Below, piece by piece: positions 22,081 to 30,365 of a stretch of 40,537 nt of DNA. The first letter of the stretch is position 1; every line of letters begins with the position of its first letter. The position numbers and the translations under genes are program-made. The notes under the pieces were generated by a model, which did no database searches, was not told where the DNA came from, and was given only the letters and a program-made list of their open reading frames with translations. Source of the stretch: Actinomycetota bacterium (GTDB lineage Bacteria; Actinomycetota; Thermoleophilia; Solirubrobacterales; 70-9); NCBI GenBank assembly GCA_018268605.1, contig JAFDWG010000319.1, positions 1 through 40,537 on the forward strand. Direction: 5' to 3'.

Positions 22081-24400
22081 CCCGAAGGCGGCCGACCGAG
22101 GGCATGGCCTCGCGGCCTCAGGATTCGCCAGATGGGGCGTGGCGATCGCGCCGGCGCGGCGCGACGGGCGGATCGTCGCCGAAGCTGCCGAACCGGACCG
22201 CTCGGCGAAGCCGGTCGCGCTACCCACCGACCTCGCCCCGGACCTGGTGAAGCGCCTGCGCGCGGCCGGGATCGAGTCGCTCTACTCGCACCAGCTGCGC
22301 GCCTGGGAGACCGCTCCCGACTCGAACCTGATCGTCACTTCGGGCACCGCATCGGGCAAGAGCCTCGCCTTCAACCTGCCGGTGCTCGACGCGATCGCGC
22401 GCCGGCCGAAGGCGCGGGCGCTCTACCTCTACCCGACCAAGGCCCTGGCCCAGGACCAGGCGCGCAAGCTCGCCCAGCTGCGCCCGCCCGGTCTGCGCGA
22501 GGCGATCTATGACGGCGACACGCCGAAGGAGGAGCGCCCGGCGATCCGCCGCAAATCGAACCTGATCCTCACCAACCCCGACATGCTGCACATCGGGATC
22601 CTCCCCAGCCACCGAAAATGGGGCGATTTCCTGGCGAACCTCGAGTTCGTCGTGGTCGACGAGGCGCATACCTACCGCGGCGTCTTCGGTTCCCATGTCG
22701 CCAACGTGCTCCGTCGGCTGCGACGGACGGCGCGCGCCTACGGTGCCGACCCGCGCTTCCTGCTCGCCTCGGCGACGATCGCCAACCCGGAGGAGCTGGC
22801 CGAACGGCTGGTCGGTACGGAGTTCGAGTTGATCGACGACGACGGCGCGCCCCGGGCCGGCCGCGAGGTGGCGATGTGGAACCCGCCGCTGATCGACAAG
22901 GCGACCGGGGCGCGGCGCTCCGCCCTCGCGGAGGCGGCCGACCTGCTCGCCGAGCTCGTCACCCAGGGCGTGCGGACGATCTGCTTCCTCAAATCGCGGC
23001 GGGGGATCGAGCTGATCCAGCGCTTCGCCCGCGAAAACCTGGAGCGCCGCGGGAAGAAGGAGCTGGCCGCGCGGATCGCGCCCTACCGCGGCGGCTACAC
23101 GCCCCAGCAGCGGCGGGAGATCGAGGACCGGCTCTCGCGCGGGGAGCTGCTCGCGGTCGTCGCGACCGACGCGTTGGAGCTCGGCATCGACGTCGGGGAG
23201 CTCGATGCGGCGATCTGCGTCACCTTCCCGGGGACGGTCGCGTCGCTGCGGCAGATGTGGGGACGCGCGGGGCGGCGGCGGCGCGGCCTCGCGGTCTACG
23301 TCGCCGGGCAGGACGCGCTCGATCAGTTCTTCTGCCGCCATCCGGAGGAGTTTCTCGGGCGGCCGGTCGAGGGGGCGATCCTCGACCATGGCAACGAGCA
23401 GATCGCGATGCGCCACCTGATCGCGGCGGCCTACGAGCTCCCGCTGTCGGAGGCCGACGACGAGTTCTTCGGCGAAGGGTGGCGGGAGCGGGCGCAGAAG
23501 CTGCTGGAGGCGGGGGAGCTGCGGAAGGCACGCGGGCGGCTGGCGCCGGGGCACAACGAGTTCGTCGCCTCGCGGATCCCGCTGCGCTCGGCCTCGGCCG
23601 AGTCGGTGGCGGTGATCGAGCGCGGGTCGGGGGAGATGCTCGGGCTGGTCGAGGCGGAGCGGGCATTCACCACGATCCATCCCGGCGCGATCTACCTGCA
23701 CCTCGGGCGCTCCTACGAAGTGGAGCAGCTCGACGTCCGCGAACGGCGGGCACTGGTCTCCGCCTTCGACGGCGACTGGTACACGCGGCCGAAAAAAGAG
23801 ACCGAGATCTACATCGAGCGCGTCCACGAGCAGCGCGAGGTCGCCGGTGTGCAGTTGAACTTCGGCGAGGTGTCGGTGACCGAGCAGGTGATCGCCTTCC
23901 AGCGTGTCTCGATCTCCGACAACGAACCGATCGACATCGTGGCGCTGGAGCTGCCCGAGCAGAGCTTCGTCACCCAGGCGCTCTGGTACGTCCTGCCCGA
24001 CGGCAACTTCGGCACGCTGCCGCCCGACGTCCTGCTCGGCGCGCTCCACGCGACCGAGCACGGGCAGATCGCGGTGCTGCCGCTGATCGCGATGTGCGAC
24101 CGCTGGGACATCGGCGGGCTCTCCACCAACGTCCACTTCCAGACCGGGCGCTCGACGATCTTCATCTACGACGGCCACCCGGGCGGGGTCGGGATCACCA
24201 AACGGGGTTACGAGGAGTTCGAGCGGTTGCTGGGGGACGCCGAGCGGCTGATCGCGGAGTGTCCTTGTGAGAGTGGGTGTCCAAGTTGTGTGCAGAGTCC
24301 GAAGTGCGGGAATCTGAATGAACCGCTGCATAAGGCGGGGGCGCTGGAGCTGATGGGGCAGATGCAGGCGGCTCGTACCGACGTCAGGCGCGCGGCTTGA
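22073..24400 (+). CDS. MrfA-like DEAD/H-box helicase with C-terminal zinc cluster (DUF1998)
   Basis: A 775-residue superfamily 2 helicase. Walker A is SGTASGKS with K96, and the DEAH box is D196-H199. Helicase motif III is LLASATI, and the second RecA domain holds VVATDALELGIDVGELDA and MWGRAGRRRRG. The C-terminal domain ends with C732-x3-C736-x2-C739-x5-C745, the four-cysteine zinc site of the MrfA/YprA family. The B. subtilis relative acts in a repair route for mitomycin crosslinks, so a DNA repair role is likely. The GTG start overlaps the folP stop by 8 bases. The next gene overlaps its own stop (TTGA), so folP, helicase and the Rossmann protein form one operon. Confidence 0.9.
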   Translation: MRDPKAADRGHGLAASGFARWGVAIAPARRDGRIVAEAAEPDRSAKPVALPTDLAPDLVKRLRAAGIESLYSHQLRAWETAPDSNLIVTSGTASGKSLAFNLPVLDAIARRPKARALYLYPTKALAQDQARKLAQLRPPGLREAIYDGDTPKEERPAIRRKSNLILTNPDMLHIGILPSHRKWGDFLANLEFVVVDEAHTYRGVFGSHVANVLRRLRRTARAYGADPRFLLASATIANPEELAERLVGTEFELIDDDGAPRAGREVAMWNPPLIDKATGARRSALAEAADLLAELVTQGVRTICFLKSRRGIELIQRFARENLERRGKKELAARIAPYRGGYTPQQRREIEDRLSRGELLAVVATDALELGIDVGELDAAICVTFPGTVASLRQMWGRAGRRRRGLAVYVAGQDALDQFFCRHPEEFLGRPVEGAILDHGNEQIAMRHLIAAAYELPLSEADDEFFGEGWRERAQKLLEAGELRKARGRLAPGHNEFVASRIPLRSASAESVAVIERGSGEMLGLVEAERAFTTIHPGAIYLHLGRSYEVEQLDVRERRALVSAFDGDWYTRPKKETEIYIERVHEQREVAGVQLNFGEVSVTEQVIAFQRVSISDNEPIDIVALELPEQSFVTQALWYVLPDGNFGTLPPDVLLGALHATEHGQIAVLPLIAMCDRWDIGGLSTNVHFQTGRSTIFIYDGHPGGVGITKRGYEEFERLLGDAERLIAECPCESGCPSCVQSPKCGNLNEPLHKAGALELMGQMQAARTDVRRAA

Positions 24401-24879
24401 GAAGGCAGGTCGCGGTCATCGGGGCGGGGGGAGCCGAGGAAGGGTCCGCGGCTTGGCGGCTGGCTGAGGAGGTCGGAATGCGGCTAGCCGAAGCCGGGGC
24501 GACGGTCGTCTGCGGCGGTGGCAACGGGGTAATGGCGGCCGTCTCGCGCGGCGCCGCTTCGGCCGGCGGAGAGGTCATCGGGGTGTTGCCGGGCAGCGAG
24601 TTGGACGGCGGCAATCCGGATCTCACGCACGTCGTCGCGACCGGGATCGGGCATGCGCGGAACTTGGCGGTGGTGGGGTCGGGGGAGGTCGTGATCGCGA
24701 TCGGAGGCGAGTGGGGGACGCTGTCTGAGATCGGGCATGCGCGGGCGATCGGGCGGACCGTGGTCGCGCTGCGTAGTTGGGCGCTGGTCGGCCGCGATCG
24801 GATGGAGGGCGCGCCGGGCGTGATCCCGGCAGAGACGCCGGAGGAGGCGGTCGCCGCCGCCCTCGCCGAGCTTCAGTAG
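24397..24879 (+). CDS. TIGR00725-type Rossmann protein (LOG/lysine decarboxylase-like)
   Basis: A 160-residue protein with the MoCo-carrier/LOG-like Rossmann fold: VAVIGAGGAEEGS at the N-terminus, VVCGGGNGVMAAVSRGA near 38-54, GVLPG, and the nucleotide loop IGGEWGTLSEIGHARAIG near 102-119. LOG enzymes have PGGxGTxxE; here it is IGGEWGTLSE, typical of the TIGR00725 subgroup of unknown function. Nucleotide monophosphate processing is possible but unproven. The start is TTG overlapping the helicase stop; no ATG or GTG precedes the first conserved strand. Confidence 0.75.
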   Translation: MRRQVAVIGAGGAEEGSAAWRLAEEVGMRLAEAGATVVCGGGNGVMAAVSRGAASAGGEVIGVLPGSELDGGNPDLTHVVATGIGHARNLAVVGSGEVVIAIGGEWGTLSEIGHARAIGRTVVALRSWALVGRDRMEGAPGVIPAETPEEAVAAALAELQ

Positions 24880-24935
24880 CCCTCGGGAAAGAGGCGGGCC
24901 ATGATCACCGAGAAGTGAAGCTTGCCGTCCCGGTG

Positions 24936-25116
24936 GCGGATGGTCCTGGCGCGGTCGTGGGCCTCGACCTGACCCCGGCGATGGTCGAGAAGGCGCCTGC
25001 CGAAGCGGCTTCGGCCGGGTCGAGAACGTCAGCCTCGAGGTCGGTGACGCGACCGCTCTCTCCTCCCCGACGCAACCTTCGACGGCGCGATCACTCTCTG
25101 CACCGCCGGCGGGTGC
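24936..25116 (+). pseudogene. frameshifted fragment of a class I SAM-dependent methyltransferase
   Basis: Three short runs in three different frames spell consecutive parts of a UbiE/ArsM-like methyltransferase. The first is GAVVGLDLTPAMVEKAPAEA (near 24948-25013), the second RVENVSLEVGDATALSSP (25016-25069), and the third DATFDGAITLC (from 25069). Known enzymes have GxVxGxDxTxxMxxKA, then ENVxFxxGDA, then FDxxxS in one frame, so two frameshifts are implied. The glycine-rich SAM loop and the C-terminal half are missing. The remnant lies between the TIGR00725 gene and the convergent GH15-like gene. It could only be functional if sequencing errors explain both shifts. Confidence 0.65.
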
Positions 25117-25125
25117 CGTAGTCGG

Positions 25126-26613
25126 TCACGGCCAGAGTTCGCGCAGGGTGAGCACGGCGAAGGCGCTCGACCAGAGCAGCGGCGTGGTGGAGGTCGGGAT
25201 GCCGGTGTGGACGCCGACCCGCTCGGGGAGGTCTCCGGCGGGCGTCGCGGCCCGGCGAAGGTCCCCGAGCAGCGAGAGCGCTGCCTTGCGATCCCCGAGC
25301 CCCGCGAGCGCCCAGGCGCTCCATGCCGTCGGAGCGGTCCACGGATCGTCACCGCCTTCCCACCCTTCCCCGGGAGTGATGCCGTAGGGCGTGCCATGGG
25401 AGACAAGCGACAGCAGCGTCCGTTTCGCGGCGGGATAAAGGCCATGAAGCCGGAACGGCCGCACCGCCCACCCCGCGGCCGAATCGAGTCCCGACCCCGG
25501 ATCCCCCTCCACCCGCACGAGCCCCCCATGTTGACGGGCCGAAAACCCGACAGATAGTCGGGTTTTCGGCCCGTCAACATGGGGGGCCGCGGCGGCCAGG
25601 GCGTTGCCGAGGTAGTTGCCGGGGGACGACTCTTGGTAGTCGGCGCGGTCCTGCCAGCGGTACGGACCCTGGGGCGGCTTGATGCCGGTGGCGCGGGCGG
25701 CGGCGGTGACCCAGCCGAAGGCATCGCCCTGCGCGCCCCGACCGGGGACCGGGGCGCCGGATTCGGTGAAACGGGCCGCCGTGTCGAGGTCGAGGCCGGT
25801 GAGGAACATCGCCACCTGGCGTGCTTCGGCGCCGTGCCCGGAGGCCTCGAGCGCGAACGCCGCGGTCGCCGCGTCGCGGGGCCAGACGTACGCCCAGCCG
25901 TCCCGCGCCCCCGCCGCGACGGCGCCGGTCGACCGCGAGGTCAGCGCGTGGATCGTCAGCAGGGAGCGTTCGTACATCGACCGCGCCCAGGCGGGAGCGC
26001 CCGCACCGAGGGGGCGCGAGCGAGCCAGCCAGCGGCGGGTATCCGCCACGGCGGCGGCGGTCCGCGGTCGGTCGGGACCGCAGACGAGCTCGAGGCGCGC
26101 CGCTCGGCGCTCGCGCACGCACCGGATCCCGGTGAGATGGACGTCGAGCGAGAGGCTCGCCGGCGGTCGCGACTCGACGGCGACGGCGAGCGATCGTCCC
26201 TCGGCCACCACCGTCATCACCACCTGCCGCTCCCCGAACCGCGCCACGGTCCGCACCACGTTCGTCCCTGGCAGGTAGCGCTGCGACACCTTGTCGGCTT
26301 CCCACATCGCCTTGCCGTCGACCCTCGGCACGATCCCCGTGCCTTCCGGCACCGTCCCCGCGGCCTGGCGATCGGAGGGGTTGTCGATCAGCGCCGCGCC
26401 CGCCGGGCCCGGTCGTAGGTCGACCACGTCCCCGTAGGCGTCGACCGCGACGGTCAGTCCGCCGTCCCCGCTGACCGCGGTGCCGAGGAATGGCGGCGGC
26501 AGGTTAGGCAGAGCGTGAGGGGTGCGCGGGCCGGAGTCCGAACCGCCGGAGATGAGCAGCACTCCGGATGCCAGGACGACGGCACAGAGGACGGACGTTC
26601 GGGCCGATCGCAT
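25126..26613 (-). CDS. exported glycoside hydrolase family 15-like (glucoamylase/trehalase-type) protein
   Basis: A 495-residue protein with an N-terminal signal peptide (SVLCAVVLASGVLLISGG, 7-24). Residues about 45-200 look like the beta-sandwich domain that precedes the catalytic (alpha/alpha)6 barrel of GH15. The barrel starts near 205 and holds DGWAYVWPRD at 238-247, a GH15 hallmark. Later segments TPYGITPGEGWEGGDDPW and TAPTAWSAWALAGLGD fit late barrel helices. Substrate is a glucan or trehalose-like sugar, not determined. Residues about 343-365 are encoded by a perfect palindrome that looks inserted. The start is the ATG before the signal peptide. Confidence 0.72.
   Translation of the reverse strand: MRSARTSVLCAVVLASGVLLISGGSDSGPRTPHALPNLPPPFLGTAVSGDGGLTVAVDAYGDVVDLRPGPAGAALIDNPSDRQAAGTVPEGTGIVPRVDGKAMWEADKVSQRYLPGTNVVRTVARFGERQVVMTVVAEGRSLAVAVESRPPASLSLDVHLTGIRCVRERRAARLELVCGPDRPRTAAAVADTRRWLARSRPLGAGAPAWARSMYERSLLTIHALTSRSTGAVAAGARDGWAYVWPRDAATAAFALEASGHGAEARQVAMFLTGLDLDTAARFTESGAPVPGRGAQGDAFGWVTAAARATGIKPPQGPYRWQDRADYQESSPGNYLGNALAAAAPHVDGPKTRLSVGFSARQHGGLVRVEGDPGSGLDSAAGWAVRPFRLHGLYPAAKRTLLSLVSHGTPYGITPGEGWEGGDDPWTAPTAWSAWALAGLGDRKAALSLLGDLRRAATPAGDLPERVGVHTGIPTSTTPLLWSSAFAVLTLRELWP
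25521..25587. repeat. perfect 31-bp-arm palindrome inside the GH15-like coding region
   Basis: Arms 25521-25551 and 25557-25587 are exact reverse complements, separated by the loop AGATA (25552-25556). There is no mismatch over 31 pairs. The host reading frame on the minus strand stays open through it and adds about 22 residues (PHVDGPKTRLSVGFSARQHGG). The arms contain runs of A and T unlike the GC-rich surroundings. There is no T-run after the stem, so it is not a normal terminator. It occurs once in this window. Confidence 0.9.
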
Positions 26614-26698
26614 GCCCGAATGGAATCAGTGAGCGGTTTCCGGCGACTTGCTCTCGGCAGGCGCATCACCAGAAGCCCGCTGCACCAGGAGAACGGTG

Positions 26699-26710
26699 CC
26701 CACCGGTGGG
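26699..26710. promoter_or_regulatory. palindrome in the GH15 / double-TetR divergent region
   Basis: CCCACCGGTGGG is a perfect 12-bp palindrome in the 206-base gap between the divergent GH15-like and double-TetR genes (26614-26819). The gap to its right (about 26711-26790) is AT-richer than the genome average and probably holds promoters. A TetR-family autoregulatory operator is a reasonable guess. Nothing else is recognised in the gap. Confidence 0.35.
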
Positions 26711-26819
26711 TGAAATTGCCTATGGAAAGAACGAAGTGAGCTTTAGCCTGCGATGCAGACAAAACATCTCGATACCGAATTGGAACCGGACTGCGCCGGG
26801 CCGGTGGGGAGGGACCTGC

Positions 26820-28151
26820 ATGCAGCAAAGAAGAGGGCCATCGGGGAGGGTCACAGACGAATCGGGTGGGGCGAAATCGCTATTCCCGCAATTGGCGGCA
26901 CGTCCTAATGCGTCCGCCATAGCGGTGGCCGCCCATCAGCGCGCCCGTCTACACGCCGCCATGATCGAGCTCTGCGCCGTGCATGGCTACGCGGCGACGA
27001 CGGCGCGCGAGCTCGCGTCGCTTGCGGGGGTCTCCACGAAGACCATCTACGAGCGATTCGGCAGCAAGGAAGAATGCTTCCTGGCGACGTACGACCTCGC
27101 CGTCCAGCAGGCGGTCGGTCGCATCACCGCCGCCTACCGTGGCGGTCCCCACGGAGCCGATGCCGGGACGACGGGCATACGCCGCGCCTGCGACGCGTTC
27201 TCGGCGGAGCTTGTCGATCACTCGGCGGCATCGCGACTCGCCCTGATCGAGATCCTCGCCGCGGGCCCCGCGGCCCTGCCGCGGATCGAGCGGACGGAAG
27301 CTCTGTTCGCGACGATGATCTGGAGCAGCTTCGCCCGGGCCGGAGAAGGCCGCGAGATTCCCGCGGGGATCTGCCGGGCGTTGGTCGGCGGCATCTGGTT
27401 CGTGACGCGAGCCCGACTCGCCGAACCAACGCGTCCGGGGGTCGTCGACGATGGCGCGGTCCTCGGGAGATGGCTGGAGGCCTATCGCCTGTCCGCGGGA
27501 TCGAGGCTCCCTCGTGCGGCCGATCTCGTCCCGGTGGCGAAGGTCCGTCGGCACCCGATCGGTTCGGCCGGCTCACCCCGGCTACGGATGCTGCGGGCAG
27601 CGGCGGAATTGGTCGGTCGTGACGGCTACCGCACCATCTCGCCGGTCAGCGTGGCCGAGTGCGCCGGTCTGCCTATGGGTGTCTTCAACTCGGAGTTCCG
27701 GGACGCCGAGGCATGTTTTCTGGCGATGCTCGAGTGGCTCAGCGCCGACGCGCTCGCTGAGGCTCTGCGGGAAGCAGAGGGCGCTCCGTCCTGGGGCGCA
27801 AGCGTGTACCGCGCCGTGCGTAGCGTCTTTCGTCGGATCGCCGTCGACCAGGCGCTCGGCCAGGCAGCCTTCGTCGACGTTCTCACACTCGGACCACCGG
27901 TCTATCAACGGCGGGCCGAGATCATGCGGGGCTTTGCACACAGCCTTGCGGAACGGGCCCCCGCGGTCGGAAAGCCGCGTCCACTCGCCTTCGAAGCGAT
28001 GGTGGGGTCGGTCTGGAGCATCGCCCGCCGGCATGTCGTCTCCGGCAGCCGGCATCTCTTGCCGGGCTCTGCACCGACGGGGACGTTCCTGCTCACCGCC
28101 CCGATCATCGGCGCAGAGGAGGCAATGGCGGTGATCGCCGCGGAGCAGTAG
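26820..28151 (+). CDS. transcriptional regulator with two fused TetR-type units
   Basis: A 443-residue protein with two TetR/AcrR modules in tandem. The first helix-turn-helix is about residues 40-90 (ARELASLAGVSTKTIYERF, then GSKEECFLATYD). The second is about 255-310 (RMLRAAAELVGRDGYRTISPVSVAECAG, then FRDAEACFLAML) and is more degenerate: its recognition helix lacks the usual T-x-Y-x-H/R-F pattern. Each is followed by an all-helical ligand/dimer domain. A fused pair could act as a pseudo-dimer. The ATG is supported by GGGGAGGG about 8 bases upstream; the longer open frame runs over the promoter. The ligand is unknown. Confidence 0.82.
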   Translation: MQQRRGPSGRVTDESGGAKSLFPQLAARPNASAIAVAAHQRARLHAAMIELCAVHGYAATTARELASLAGVSTKTIYERFGSKEECFLATYDLAVQQAVGRITAAYRGGPHGADAGTTGIRRACDAFSAELVDHSAASRLALIEILAAGPAALPRIERTEALFATMIWSSFARAGEGREIPAGICRALVGGIWFVTRARLAEPTRPGVVDDGAVLGRWLEAYRLSAGSRLPRAADLVPVAKVRRHPIGSAGSPRLRMLRAAAELVGRDGYRTISPVSVAECAGLPMGVFNSEFRDAEACFLAMLEWLSADALAEALREAEGAPSWGASVYRAVRSVFRRIAVDQALGQAAFVDVLTLGPPVYQRRAEIMRGFAHSLAERAPAVGKPRPLAFEAMVGSVWSIARRHVVSGSRHLLPGSAPTGTFLLTAPIIGAEEAMAVIAAEQ

Positions 28152-28160
28152 GGCGAGGGC

Positions 28161-28199
28161 GGAAAGGAACCTTTCCTTAGAGAAACATTAGTGATATAA
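28161..28199 (+). promoter_or_regulatory. inverted repeat and AT-rich promoter before the winged-helix regulator
   Basis: GGAAAGG-AA-CCTTTCC (28161-28176) is a perfect 7-bp inverted repeat just after the double-TetR stop. It is followed by an AT-rich island (28177-28210) with GATATAAAAATTTTC, containing TATAAA as a likely -10. This is the AT-richest stretch in the window. The inverted repeat sits about where a -35 would be, so it may be an operator, or it may end the upstream message. Confidence 0.5.
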
Positions 28200-28244
28200 A
28201 AATTTTCAATCGGTTGATCGACGGCGTGCTGGGGAGGACGCGAG

Positions 28245-28280
28245 ATGACGAGCAGGCTCAGCGCACCTTCGGTCCGATGA
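28245..28280 (+). CDS. 11-codon leader ORF coupled to the winged-helix regulator
   Basis: ATG at 28245 is preceded by GGGGAGGA (28231-28238), the best ribosome binding site in the region, and encodes MTSRLSAPSVR. Its TGA (28278-28280) overlaps the regulator ATG (28277-28279) as ATGA. The regulator start has no ribosome binding site of its own, so ribosomes ending this leader may restart there. The call rests on the signal, spacing and overlap, not on similarity. Confidence 0.5.
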   Translation: MTSRLSAPSVR

Positions 28281-29251
28281 GTGCGACCGCAGCCCTGAGG
28301 GAGCCGCCGATCGGTTCGGCGCGCCGGGGTCTGGAGCTGCTTTCGCACGACCTGAATCGCGACATCCTTGAGGAGCTGATCCAGGCGGGCCCTCTTACCC
28401 GCAGCGCGCTGGCCGCTCGGCTCCATGCGTCCGCGACCAAGCTCCACGAATGCCTCCAGCGCCTGCAGGACGCGGAGGTGGTGGCCGCATGTCGGAGGGC
28501 CAGGGCTGCCGAGTACTCGGCGACCGTGGCGGGCAGGGAATTGGACGAGACCGCCGCGAGCGTCCCGCGGTGGTCCCGAACCCATCCGGGCAGCCCGCTG
28601 ACCGCCTCGGTCGGCTGGCGGGCATTCGCCGACTTCGGCGAGTTCTGGCGGGTCGGGCTGGTCGAATGGCTCGTGCGCGGCGCTCCGACCGATGAGGGTG
28701 TCCTGGACGGGATCGGCGGCTTCGGGGCGGCACGGCTCCGAGGCCTACTCGACGCGATGAGCGAGGCGGGGATGGTGGCGCGACGAAAGGGCCCGGACGG
28801 TAGCGATCATCACCACCTCAGTGCCTGGGGTGTGAGGGCGGTCGCGATCCTCGCCGGGATCGCCCGCTGGGAGGCCCGCAACGAGCCGCCCGGCTACACG
28901 AAGATCGAGGTCGCCGACGCGATGGTGGGCCTGCTCGCGAGCCTGTCGTTGGTCCGCCTGGCGGACGAGGCGGAAGGCATCGTCACCTGTACGGCCCATG
29001 CGGCCGACGACGGCGCCGAACCGCGATCGGGCACGGTCTGGGCACGGGTGCACGCCGGTCGCGTCGTCGCCACCGGTGAGGGCGTTCCGCCCCGACCGCC
29101 CTCGGGATGGGTGAGCGGGACGTTCGACGCCTGGTTGTCAGCCGCCTTGGACGGCCGGCGCCGCGGTCTGCGTCGCAGCGGGAGCTCGGCGGGCGGGATC
29201 GAGCTCGTGGACGCCGTGGTCGAGGACATGCACCGACGGCTGATGCTCTGA
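28277..29251 (+). CDS. transcriptional regulator with two winged-helix (HxlR-like) domains
   Basis: A 324-residue protein. Residues about 15-90 form one winged helix (LSHDLNRDILEELIQAGPLTRSALAARLHASATKLHECLQRL layout), and about 120-190 form a second (WLVRGAPTDEGVLDGI, then GAARLRGLLDAMSEAGMVARR). The C-terminal 100 residues resemble a small sterol-carrier-like alpha/beta region but are not recognised. The start at 28277 is chosen because it overlaps the leader ORF stop; a TTG at 28214 would add 21 residues with no ribosome binding site. Together with the preceding TetR fusion it forms a regulatory pair upstream of the surface-protein locus. Target genes are unknown. Confidence 0.65.
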   Translation: MSATAALREPPIGSARRGLELLSHDLNRDILEELIQAGPLTRSALAARLHASATKLHECLQRLQDAEVVAACRRARAAEYSATVAGRELDETAASVPRWSRTHPGSPLTASVGWRAFADFGEFWRVGLVEWLVRGAPTDEGVLDGIGGFGAARLRGLLDAMSEAGMVARRKGPDGSDHHHLSAWGVRAVAILAGIARWEARNEPPGYTKIEVADAMVGLLASLSLVRLADEAEGIVTCTAHAADDGAEPRSGTVWARVHAGRVVATGEGVPPRPPSGWVSGTFDAWLSAALDGRRRGLRRSGSSAGGIELVDAVVEDMHRRLML

Positions 29252-29550
29252 CACTCGGCTCAGCTGTCGAATCTCGAACGCTCGGCTCTCTGTTTTTGCC
29301 GCATCTGCAGGGATTTCCCGCCAGCAAGCCGGCGCTCTTCCGCGCGCAGGGTTTGATCGAGACCTTTACAGCGGTCAGGCGACACTGGTACGCCTTCGTC
29401 TGACCTGGTCTTCGCTCGGTTCGACCGAGTTGCGAGAGCGCCGGAAGGCAAGGCACCGGAGCGCCCGTCCACGAAGACAGAAGCGCTCCGACACCCGAAC
29501 AAGGGCGGAGCGACTCTCGCCGCGCCGCCGTCGAAAAGTGAGGCTAGAAA
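29252..29550. other. 299-base gap before the exported-protein locus, no gene recognised
   Basis: No convincing coding frame is seen. TTTACA at 29365-29370 could be a -35 element. A short inverted repeat CTCGGT-TCG-ACCGAG lies at 29415-29429. The right end carries AGTGAGG before the GTG at 29551. The gap probably holds the promoter and 5' leader of the next gene. Confidence 0.4.
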
Positions 29551-30300
29551 GTGATTACGAGAAAGTCAATCGGGGCTCTGGCCCTGGTCGCGGCGTTGGG
29601 GGCGATGGCCTTGATGGCACCGTTGGCGTCGGCGACGAGGGTGACCCCGGCGGGTACCGCGATCAAAGCGACGCTGGCGGCGAACGCGGAAGGCAGGGTC
29701 GCGGCCGTGTTCATCCCGACCAACGCGTTCGCGACCACGTCGATCCAGTGCCTGAAATCGGAAACCACGGCGACGACGCCCACGCAAGTGGCGGGCAGCG
29801 AAAACAACACCAATCGCACCGGCACCGGCACCTTCTCGACCGGGCCCGGCGGCGTATTCATGGATCTGAGCACCCCGACGTTCACTGAATGTGGGGTCTA
29901 TGTTCGGAGTGGCAGCAACTGGGTCAAAGCCAAAGAAGCAGAAACGAAAACCAACTCGACCAACGGGAAATGGACGCTTTCGGTCGATGCCCTGACGTCG
30001 ACCGCTCTCGCGGGTTCGATCGGAGTTCCGTCCAACGGGGCGAAAATATTCATCCCCACCGAAGCGGCCCCTGAATGCACGATCACCGTCTCGAACGAAC
30101 GTGCTTCGGCAGTCATGGGACGTTGGACCAACGGCACGAACTCGACCACCGCACCGTCGACGCTCAAGGTCGACAGCCAGCTGAGCTTCGCTCAGGCGGG
30201 TGCCGGTTGCGTGGCGTCGGCGAGCCCCGCTCAGTTCGAGGCGACCTACGCGGTCCGCACCAATCCCGAAGGCGCGACCGCGGTCAAAGTCGAAGAATAG
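29551..30300 (+). CDS. small exported Thr/Asn-rich protein of unknown function
   Basis: A 249-residue protein with a clear signal peptide (SIGALALVAALGAMALMAPLASA, 6-28; cleavage near ASA-TR). The mature part is rich in Thr, Ser, Asn and Ala, has four cysteines (C67 in IQCLKS, then TECGVYV, PECTITV and AGCVAS), and is probably beta-rich and disulfide-bonded. Several NGT/NST/NRT sites occur. Base composition is lower in GC than that of neighbours. The GTG start is supported by AGTGAGG upstream and the signal peptide directly after. A strong hairpin follows the stop, so it may be transcribed alone. No family was recognised. Confidence 0.75.
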   Translation: MITRKSIGALALVAALGAMALMAPLASATRVTPAGTAIKATLAANAEGRVAAVFIPTNAFATTSIQCLKSETTATTPTQVAGSENNTNRTGTGTFSTGPGGVFMDLSTPTFTECGVYVRSGSNWVKAKEAETKTNSTNGKWTLSVDALTSTALAGSIGVPSNGAKIFIPTEAAPECTITVSNERASAVMGRWTNGTNSTTAPSTLKVDSQLSFAQAGAGCVASASPAQFEATYAVRTNPEGATAVKVEE

Positions 30301-30319
30301 GAGGACGGATCCGAGGAAC

Positions 30320-30347
30320 CGGTCGGGGCCCTTGTGGGCCCCGACCG
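30320..30347 (+). terminator. strong GC hairpin after the exported protein gene
   Basis: CGGTCGGGGCCC (30320-30331) and GGGCCCCGACCG (30336-30347) form a perfect 12-bp stem with a TTGT loop, 19 bases past the stop codon. There is no T-run, as is common for actinobacterial hairpin terminators. The next gene starts 18 bases downstream, so the hairpin may attenuate rather than end transcription. Confidence 0.65.
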
Positions 30348-30365
30348 TCCGTCGATCGCCCCGAG

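Noticed and set aside
25521..25587. Palindrome as an intrinsic terminator
   Set aside because: It lies within an intact coding region with no T-run on either side; it is better treated as an inserted element.
29430..29888. 152-residue open frame overlapping the small exported protein
   Set aside because: Arg/Gly-rich shadow frame without motif; the signal peptide and terminator support the 29551-30300 frame.
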